Below, in pieces: positions 33,380-38,820 of a DNA stretch of 38,820 nucleotides. Under the pieces are notes generated by a model. The model saw only the letters and a list, made by a program, of their open reading frames with translations, had not been told where the DNA came from and made no database searches. The position numbers and the translations under genes are program-made. The stretch is from NCBI GenBank assembly GCA_959018755.1, contig CAUEMA010000022.1, positions 1 to 38,820 of the forward strand, in the 5' to 3' direction. Every line of letters begins with the position of its first letter. Position 1 is the stretch's first letter. Origin of the DNA: an uncultured Collinsella sp. GTDB taxonomy: Bacteria; Actinomycetota; Coriobacteriia; Coriobacteriales; Coriobacteriaceae.

Positions 33380-35122
33380 CTATATCACCGGGATATACCG
33401 TGACAAATACTCCTTGAGCGCTGGGTCGCATACATAAAGAAACGTTCCCAGCATGCCGCGCGTCATGAGAACGTAGTAGGCGTTGACGATAATCTTTCGT
33501 AGGTCGTCGTCGCTTGCCTTTTTCTTTGCGACGGTATCTTTGAAGTTTGCCTTGTTAACGCAGACGCCCCCTTTGTCGTTGTCGTAGTAAATGTCGGGAC
33601 CCAGAATTACGAATCCGTAATTGAGGTCGTAGCCCTGCACTGTGTGGATACATCCGACTTCGTTGACGGCGTTGGGGGAGTTAACCCAATCCTTTTGACT
33701 CGAGTTCCAACGTTTAGGGATGCCCTCAATGACGATATCGAACGCGTCTTTGTTATTCTTCGTTTCCCACTTCCACGCAAAACCTGCCGTCATGCGGGAT
33801 AGACCAACTTCTTCTTCCTTGGCTTGCTGCAGAGAACAGAAATCCTCAAATCGGTCGACGATGCCAAACTGGTACCTGGGGATATCGCTGTTCGGGTCGC
33901 CGGATCGCGAGTCGTAGGGCTGCGAGGCAAAGAGCTCATCAAACATCATGCCGGCATGCATGTATGCCTTGTTGTCGAGTAGATCGTATACAAAATCGAG
34001 ATACTCATCGCCGCCACGCACGCGCATTTGGGTACTCAAGCTGAATTCTTCGGTCTCGATTCCCGCTTCTTCGAGTTGGTTGAGTCGCTGCTCGAGGTCG
34101 TCCCGATTAAATCCGGATGCACGGACCTGCTGCTTGGGGTCATAGAACAGATAGGCCTTGTCGCAGCATTTAAAAATCCAATCCACCTGGCTGCTCGTGC
34201 GCGGCAAGTTGAGTCGTTCGCATGTGTTGTAAAAAGCTCCGATGCCGGCGCCGGCGGTCAAGTAGTTTCCCAGTCGGTGTGCCTCGTCGACAAGCAAGAT
34301 GTCATACCGATCGTTTTTGGTGACATCGCTGGGGCTCAGGATATCGCTGGGCTTTAACCCGGGAAGGAAGTGCGTGAGCTTTTTGAGCGTCTTGCTCAAA
34401 GACTCCATGGGCGTCACGAAGCCGACCCGTAGACCGGAAAGGTTCGGTTCATTTTTGATTTTGAACATGAGACTGATGGCGAGGATTGTTTTGCCTGTTC
34501 CCGGAGCGCCGTTTACGACGGTTACGCGCTCTTTCTTGGGGCCGCCGTGTTTAATGTCTTCATGCTCCTGTTCGAGACGTTTATAAATCGTCTCGATCGT
34601 TTCGTATTGGTCGGGCGTAAGCGTCTTGAAAGGCGAGAACTTGAACAGATCGGAGTTCTCGAGCTCTTCAATCGGATGAATCGCGTAGTTTTCTTCGCGA
34701 AGCTTTGTCCAGAGGTCTCGGAACCTCTGGCGATACTGAGGCCGCTCAAAATAATCGAATTGGGCATAGCCGTTGTTGGCATTGGTGACCTGGTATTTTT
34801 CGTCGGCACAGAACAGCTCAATAAGTCGATTCTCGAACTCGAACGTTGCGGATTGGTTGAAGGTGGGATTGTCGATCAGAAGGGTCCGGTCGAAGTCCTT
34901 GTCCACGTTTGCAGCGTGTTGTTTCATACGGCGCTGGTAGTTGGTTGTTTGGCCGATGTATGCCGTCTTGTTTCTGCTGTTGGTGAGAATGTAAAGGACG
35001 GGCCAACTCTCGTCATGATGGGCTCCAGGCTTTGGCGTGCCAAAGTCCTGAAGAGATTCGCTTGTCTCAAAGGGCTGAGGCAGGGGAAGCGTGTATTGCC
35101 GAAGGGCGAACTCATTACTCAT
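33380..35122 (-). CDS. GIY-YIG nuclease/DUF2075 (Schlafen-like) helicase fusion
   Basis: This 580-residue protein joins two domains. Residues 40-110 form a GIY-YIG endonuclease-like domain (LYI at 43-45, YIG at 55-57, Arg64/65, Glu97). From about residue 165 on there is a superfamily-1-like ATPase of the DUF2075/Schlafen group 3 type: Walker A GAPGTGKT (205-212), Walker B LLVDEAH (276-282), FYDPKQQ, HTVQGYD and YVLMTRG near the end. It probably acts on nucleic acids with ATP, perhaps cutting them. The ATG has AAAGGCGG 6 bases upstream and lies inside the end of the MazG-like gene, so the two are coupled. An immune role is inferred from the domain types and pairing, not proven. Confidence 0.9.
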   Translation of the reverse strand: MSNEFALRQYTLPLPQPFETSESLQDFGTPKPGAHHDESWPVLYILTNSRNKTAYIGQTTNYQRRMKQHAANVDKDFDRTLLIDNPTFNQSATFEFENRLIELFCADEKYQVTNANNGYAQFDYFERPQYRQRFRDLWTKLREENYAIHPIEELENSDLFKFSPFKTLTPDQYETIETIYKRLEQEHEDIKHGGPKKERVTVVNGAPGTGKTILAISLMFKIKNEPNLSGLRVGFVTPMESLSKTLKKLTHFLPGLKPSDILSPSDVTKNDRYDILLVDEAHRLGNYLTAGAGIGAFYNTCERLNLPRTSSQVDWIFKCCDKAYLFYDPKQQVRASGFNRDDLEQRLNQLEEAGIETEEFSLSTQMRVRGGDEYLDFVYDLLDNKAYMHAGMMFDELFASQPYDSRSGDPNSDIPRYQFGIVDRFEDFCSLQQAKEEEVGLSRMTAGFAWKWETKNNKDAFDIVIEGIPKRWNSSQKDWVNSPNAVNEVGCIHTVQGYDLNYGFVILGPDIYYDNDKGGVCVNKANFKDTVAKKKASDDDLRKIIVNAYYVLMTRGMLGTFLYVCDPALKEYLSRYIPVI

Positions 35123-35471
35123 GATGGTCCGCCTTTCTGTATTCATTAGATGATGCGTCGACGGGGTAGCGCTCGCCATTGCGCTTGAGCTTGGACGAAA
35201 GCGCCGCTGGCAGGTCGATTTCATTTAAATCTGCGAAACGCAGAAGGAAAAGGAGCGTGTCGGCGACTTCGTCTTCGATGGCTTGGCGCTGCTCGGTGTC
35301 TTCGAACATTTCTGCAATGCGCTCGTCGCTCATAAAACGAAAGAGCTGAAGGAGCTCGGAGGACTCAGTTGCCATGCCGATGGCGAGCTCTTTTGGCGTG
35401 TGATACTTGCGCCAGTCGCGTGCATCACAAAAGTCCCTGACTTGTTCCGTCATGGCATCGAGCCTATCCAT
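35115..35471 (-). CDS. MazG-like nucleotide pyrophosphohydrolase (dCTPase type)
   Basis: This is a 118-residue all-alpha NTP pyrophosphohydrolase of the MazG/DCTPP1 superfamily, which hydrolyses (d)NTPs to monophosphates. Metal-binding motifs are E36-x2-E39 (ATESSELLQLF) and E68-x2-D71 (EDEVADTLLFLLRFAD); the opening RDWRKYHTPKELA and KRNGERYPV tail match the dCTPase-like branch. The ATG at 35471 has GGGAGG 9 bases upstream, whereas the TTG at 35480 abuts it. Its last 8 bases overlap the helicase gene. A housekeeping dNTP-cleaning role or participation in phage defence by nucleotide depletion are both possible. Confidence 0.9.
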   Translation of the reverse strand: MDRLDAMTEQVRDFCDARDWRKYHTPKELAIGMATESSELLQLFRFMSDERIAEMFEDTEQRQAIEDEVADTLLFLLRFADLNEIDLPAALSSKLKRNGERYPVDASSNEYRKADHHE

Positions 35472-35585
35472 CGTCCGCAACCTCCCTGATGTTCATTGTT
35501 TTATTATGGCGGTATCTGGGATTTATTGCACCTCATTTGGGGCATGCGGTTTGTTCGGTCGCGATTGCCGGTAGGGGGTTTCACC

Positions 35586-35810
35586 ATGAAAATCGAAGTT
35601 GATGTAGACCAACTGCGCGAGAGTCTGCTCGACCGCGCGGGGAGTGCGGCGGGCGTGGGTTTTCCGGCCGCCATGCTCGACGTGATGGATATCGAGGACG
35701 AGTCACCCCAAGAGCTCCTAGCCCGATCCGAACGCGAAGGCCTCGACCTCTGCGACTTTGCCGTCGATGGTGACGCGGACGATGACTACGGCGCAGACGA
35801 GGAATGGTAG
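35586..35810 (+). CDS. Small acidic protein of unknown function
   Basis: This is a 74-residue, strongly acidic protein (many Asp/Glu, C-terminal DGDADDDYGADEEW) with a helical middle part around LRESLLDRAGSAAGVGFPAAMLDVMDIE. I recognise no family; similar small proteins seem usual in this lineage. The ATG at 35586 follows a GGGGG stretch, and the upstream in-frame alternative at 35496 lacks a ribosome site. It lies between the helicase pair (divergent) and a palindromic repeat. It may be a regulatory or partner protein; this is a guess. Confidence 0.7.
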   Translation: MKIEVDVDQLRESLLDRAGSAAGVGFPAAMLDVMDIEDESPQELLARSEREGLDLCDFAVDGDADDDYGADEEW

Positions 35811-35842
35811 CCGCGATTGAACTTCAACCCCATCCCTTCAAT

Positions 35843-35911
35843 AAGATGCGGTGAAATAGGGACTGTTTAGGCTGCTAGAAGGCCTATTCAGTCCCTATTT
35901 CTCCGCAACTT
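35843..35911. repeat. GTTGCGGTG-family hairpin, copy 4
   Basis: AAGATGCGGTGAAATAGGGA (35843 on) pairs with the right arm 35889-35911 at 21 of 23 positions; the loop holds TAGGC...GCCTA. It lies between the convergent small gene and the antiporter gene. Confidence 0.8.
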
Positions 35912-35925
35912 ATGGGTGGGGCTGG

Positions 35926-37527
35926 CTACGACGCTAGCGTGGCAATGACGGCTTCGTCGCCGGCATATATGAGGGTGTTGCCGTCGGGGATGATCGTTTG
36001 GCCGTCGCGTTTGAGCATCACCACGATAAAGGGGTGCTTGCCTTGTGGCACATCGCGCAGGCGCAGTCCTGCCAGGCGACCGTGGGGCGTCACGGTGACC
36101 TCGCGCAGCGTAACCTCGGCACGCTCCTCAAACGTTGGAGCGGCCATAACCAGAAGGTCGCCTTCTTCGATCACGGTATCCCCGTTGGGCAGCACCGGGT
36201 GCGCTCCATCGCGCAGCACCAAGACCACCAGCATGTCGGCGACGCTGCCAATATCGGCGAGCGAGCGCCCGGCAAACGGATGGCCCGCGCCTACCTTGAG
36301 CTTAACGAACGACATGCCGTCCTCGTCGCGGTAATCGTTAAAGGTGCGGCGCACGTCGCCTTCCGCGTCGATCATGTCGAGCTTTTTCGCCACTGCCGGT
36401 AGCAGCGAGCCCTGCACTACAATGCTCGACACGGCAATCACAAAGACCAGGTCAAATAGGTCGTGCCCACCGGGAACACCGACCACCACGGCAAAGAGGC
36501 TAAACACGACCGAAGCCGCGCCGCGCAGACCCGCCCAGCTTACGAGCGCGACTTGGCGAGGATTGGTCTTAAAGGGCGCCAACAGCAGGCCGACGGCGAC
36601 GGGGCGGCTCACGAAGAGCATAAACGCCATGAGCGCCAGGCCCGGCAACAGCATTTGCGGCAGGCGTGCGGGTGTCACGAGCAGGCCAAGCAAGAAGAAG
36701 ATCGTCATCTCGGCCATCTCGGTGAGGGTGTCAAAGAAGTGCGCCATCTCGACCTTGCCGGTGATGTCGCTCGCACCCAGCACAATGCCTGCCAGGTATA
36801 CGGACAAAAAGCCGTTGCCACCCAGATAGCTTGGCAGCGCGTAGGCAATGATCGCCGCGGCGAACAAGAAGATGGTCTGCGCGCCCTCGGCCGTTGCATG
36901 TGCGCGTTCAATCAGGCGGCTGGATATCCAGCCGATGGCAAGGCCCAGCCCCACACCCAGAATGATCTGTTTGGCCAGCAGCACGGGAATGTCGATGTTG
37001 CCGCCCGCCGCGAGGGTCGCGAGCACCGCGGTGAGCATGTAGGCGACGGGGTCGTTGGAGCCTGATTCGACCTCGAGCAGCGAGTCGGTGCCGCCCTTTA
37101 GTGACAGGCTGTGCTCGCGCAGCACGCTAAAGACGCTCGCCGCATCGGTCGACGCCACGACCGAGCCTAGCAGCAGGCCGCCTATCCAGTCGAAGCCCAG
37201 CGCGAAGTGCGCAAAGGCGCCCGTGATGCCGGCGGTGATGACGACGCCGAGCGTGCTCAGCAGTACCGCGGGCGCGGTAACGGGCTTGGCGCGGTCGATA
37301 TTGGTGTTAAAGCCGCCGTAGAACATGATGAACAGCAGCGCCGTGCTGCAGACGGTTTCGGTAAGCGCGTAGTCGCTAAAGTCGATGTGCGCCGGACCGT
37401 TGACGCCCAGCAGCATGCCGAGTGCGATAAAGATGAGCAGGGTGGGGAAGGGGAGCTTTTTTCCGACAGGTTTGATGGTCAGGCACAGAATAATGACGAG
37501 GCCGATAAAGAGAAGTATCTGGTTCAT
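35926..37527 (-). CDS. NhaP2-type potassium/proton antiporter with RCK_C domains
   Basis: This is a 533-residue cation/proton antiporter of the CPA1 family (NhaP2/CvrA-like). The first 390 residues have about twelve hydrophobic segments, with SVVASTDAASVFSVL and ESGSNDPVAYMLT, the motifs carrying the transport acidic residues. Two C-terminal TrkA/RCK_C-like domains follow (about residues 395-533), which usually sense nucleotides or ions. It probably expels K+ or Na+ in exchange for protons. The start at 37527 is preferred because the hydrophobic N-terminus begins there. AGGAG lies about 12 bases upstream, which is rather far. Confidence 0.9.
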   Translation of the reverse strand: MNQILLFIGLVIILCLTIKPVGKKLPFPTLLIFIALGMLLGVNGPAHIDFSDYALTETVCSTALLFIMFYGGFNTNIDRAKPVTAPAVLLSTLGVVITAGITGAFAHFALGFDWIGGLLLGSVVASTDAASVFSVLREHSLSLKGGTDSLLEVESGSNDPVAYMLTAVLATLAAGGNIDIPVLLAKQIILGVGLGLAIGWISSRLIERAHATAEGAQTIFLFAAAIIAYALPSYLGGNGFLSVYLAGIVLGASDITGKVEMAHFFDTLTEMAEMTIFFLLGLLVTPARLPQMLLPGLALMAFMLFVSRPVAVGLLLAPFKTNPRQVALVSWAGLRGAASVVFSLFAVVVGVPGGHDLFDLVFVIAVSSIVVQGSLLPAVAKKLDMIDAEGDVRRTFNDYRDEDGMSFVKLKVGAGHPFAGRSLADIGSVADMLVVLVLRDGAHPVLPNGDTVIEEGDLLVMAAPTFEERAEVTLREVTVTPHGRLAGLRLRDVPQGKHPFIVVMLKRDGQTIIPDGNTLIYAGDEAVIATLAS

Positions 37528-37744
37528 AGGGAGTGTCCGCTCCTGGGTGGTTGGCGTGGCACGGTCAGTTGTCTGCGGTAATTTGTACCCAAAGATGGTG
37601 GGTTTATGGGGTTGGGCCGTGTGTGTTCGCATTATCGACACGAGGCCGGGGCGGGGGGTGGTGCTGGGTGGAGCGTTGATGATGGTGGCGCGGTATTTCC
37701 GGAGCGTGCGGGCGGCCGCTTGTAGCCGTTGGCTGTGGTGGCAC

Positions 37745-37773
37745 TTTCCACCGTTATTGCAACGGAGTACAAT
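37745..37773 (+). promoter_or_regulatory. Probable promoter of the metallophosphoesterase gene
   Basis: TTTCCA (37745-37750) and TACAAT (37768-37773) are 17 bases apart. Overlapping short palindromes AAGTT-C-AACTT and TTCAA-C-TTGAA (about 37785-37798) follow. Nothing else was seen in the 321-base gap between the divergent genes. Confidence 0.4.
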
Positions 37774-37848
37774 GGGTAACGTTTAAGTTCAACTTGAAGT
37801 TTTAGTCGTGGCATCGGGCTTCGGCCGTAATGCAGGGAAAGGCGTTCC

Positions 37849-38688
37849 ATGGCGATCTATGTGACATCTGATGCTCACGGGCACGTGCGCGCACTGGACG
37901 AGGCCCTTTCCAAGATCTCGCTGACGTCCGACGACACGCTATATGTGCTGGGCGACATGATCGACCGCGGTCCCGATCCGGTCGGTGTCATCAACTTGGT
38001 GCGGTCGCTGCCCAACTCTCGCGTGCTTAAGGGCAACCACGAGCAGATTATGCTCGACGCGATCATTGGCCAGGACCCGCTCGATGCCGAGACCTGGGAT
38101 ATCAACGGCGGTTGGACCACGCGCCAACAGCTCAACGAAATGGAGTTTGAGGCATACGAGGAGCTAGTGCGTTGGGCTGCTGCCCTGCCGCTCTATGCGG
38201 TGACAGAGACTGTCGAGCGGCCGTACCTGCTGGTGCACGCCGGTATTCAGACCGAGGCGGCGCGCGCGTTTTTGCTTGAGCATGGCGTCGATTGCGGCGA
38301 CGGCAGGGGAGCGGTCGATGCCGATCGCGAGCTGCTGCAGCAAATGCTCGCCGTGCAGTCGTCCGATGACTTGCTCTGGATTCGCCATGGCTATTGGGAT
38401 GCCCCGACGGGGCTGCTTTCTGCCGAGGGCAAGGGTCCGGTCGTGGTGAGCGGCCACACGCCCACGGTGTCGCTGGGGCGTTATTGCGAGGTTGGCGGCC
38501 TGGCAGGGCTCGATGAGGAGTCGGGCCGCGGGCGGATGGTGCGCTTGGGTGGCGAGGATACCGCCGGCGTGCCCGATCGCATCGATATCGACTGTGCGGC
38601 GGCCACCGGTTCCGAGTTCGGCCGCGTCGGGATCTTGCGTCTGGACGACGGGGCGGAGTTTTATGCGAACATCAACCCGGGCGAATAA
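37849..38688 (+). CDS. Metallophosphoesterase (ApaH/PP1-like)
   Basis: This is a 279-residue two-metal phosphoesterase of the calcineurin-like superfamily. Motifs are SDAHGH (Asp8, His10), LGDMIDRGPDP, LKGNHEQIML, LLVHAGIQ and VVSGHTPT, the order of the serine/threonine phosphatase and ApaH branch. It may act on phosphoproteins or dinucleoside polyphosphates; sequence does not decide. The ATG is preceded by GGGAAAGG. The gene is monocistronic as far as seen: the next 130 bases hold only repeat sequence. Confidence 0.92.
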   Translation: MAIYVTSDAHGHVRALDEALSKISLTSDDTLYVLGDMIDRGPDPVGVINLVRSLPNSRVLKGNHEQIMLDAIIGQDPLDAETWDINGGWTTRQQLNEMEFEAYEELVRWAAALPLYAVTETVERPYLLVHAGIQTEAARAFLLEHGVDCGDGRGAVDADRELLQQMLAVQSSDDLLWIRHGYWDAPTGLLSAEGKGPVVVSGHTPTVSLGRYCEVGGLAGLDEESGRGRMVRLGGEDTAGVPDRIDIDCAAATGSEFGRVGILRLDDGAEFYANINPGE

Positions 38689-38704
38689 TCGCTGCAAAGG
38701 GTAG

Positions 38705-38820
38705 CTAATTTGGGACGGGGCCTTTTTGACTACTTTTGCCCTTCTGCCCGCTAATTGATTTTTCTGGGACGGGGATTAAATAAGGCTCTGTTAGACCAGG
38801 ATTGACATTCCGCCCCGTCA
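38705..38820. repeat. GGGACGGGG-family repeats and right copy of the 40-base terminal repeat
   Basis: TGGGACGGGG occurs at 38711 and again at 38765. The segment after the second runs into 38781-38820, the exact reverse complement of bases 14-53. The window ends inside this repeat, where CCGCCCCGTCA would be the returning arm of a hairpin. No gene is seen after 38688. Confidence 0.8.

Overview
The window looks like chromosomal DNA of a high-GC gut actinobacterium of the class Coriobacteriia, most likely Collinsella or a close relative. This is an inference from G/C-ending codon use, protein style and gene content; no rRNA or marker gene is present to prove it. About 36 protein genes are supported. 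I see no tRNA, rRNA, CRISPR array, prophage or complete insertion sequence.

Layout. 0-7.6 kb: queuosine tRNA modification genes (queH, queA, tgt) interleaved with an acidic coiled-coil tail-anchored protein, a short-chain dehydrogenase and a LOG-family gene broken by an 8-G run. 7.7-11 kb: DegV lipid-binding protein, HAD phosphatase, PepV/Sapep-type dipeptidase. 11.2-14.9 kb: complete phosphate uptake operon pstSCAB with a candidate Pho box. 15-17.7 kb: ABC-F ATPase and a Cof-type HAD phosphatase. 17.9-23.8 kb: metal homeostasis, with a DtxR/MntR-type regulator, a Zn/Cd P1B-ATPase, a free HMA metallochaperone, a SmtB-type zinc sensor with clear operators, and (after a DEDDh exonuclease) a membrane permease with a His-rich loop. 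24-27.3 kb: YaiI, DUF308 membrane protein, nitroreductase, two tandem histidine phosphatases. 27.4-33.2 kb: a DUF1015-like protein, an M20 peptidase, an unfamiliar accessory gene, a short element with long terminal inverted repeats, and serC-serA. 33.4-35.5 kb: a translationally coupled pair, MazG-like pyrophosphohydrolase plus GIY-YIG/DUF2075 helicase, the best candidate for an undescribed (possibly defence) system. 35.6-38.7 kb: small acidic protein, NhaP2-type antiporter, metallophosphoesterase.

How parts work together. SerC and SerA form one serine-biosynthesis operon. The zinc sensor, its operators, the chaperone and the ATPase form a self-contained zinc/cadmium export circuit. PstS captures phosphate, PstCA form the channel and PstB drives it. 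QueA, Tgt and QueH act in successive steps of queuosine formation, although they are not in one operon.

The most striking non-coding feature is the density of palindromic repeats between genes: a 165-base structured repeat present twice with compensatory base changes, a 65-base hairpin family present four times, a GGGACG hairpin family with full and relic copies, a 187-base element with 46-base terminal repeats, a giant hairpin with 54-base arms, and a 40-base repeat that occurs in opposite orientation at the two ends of the window. The last suggests that the window is a contig broken at a dispersed repeat.

Starts were chosen by ribosome-binding-site spacing and family alignment from memory. 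No database search was run.
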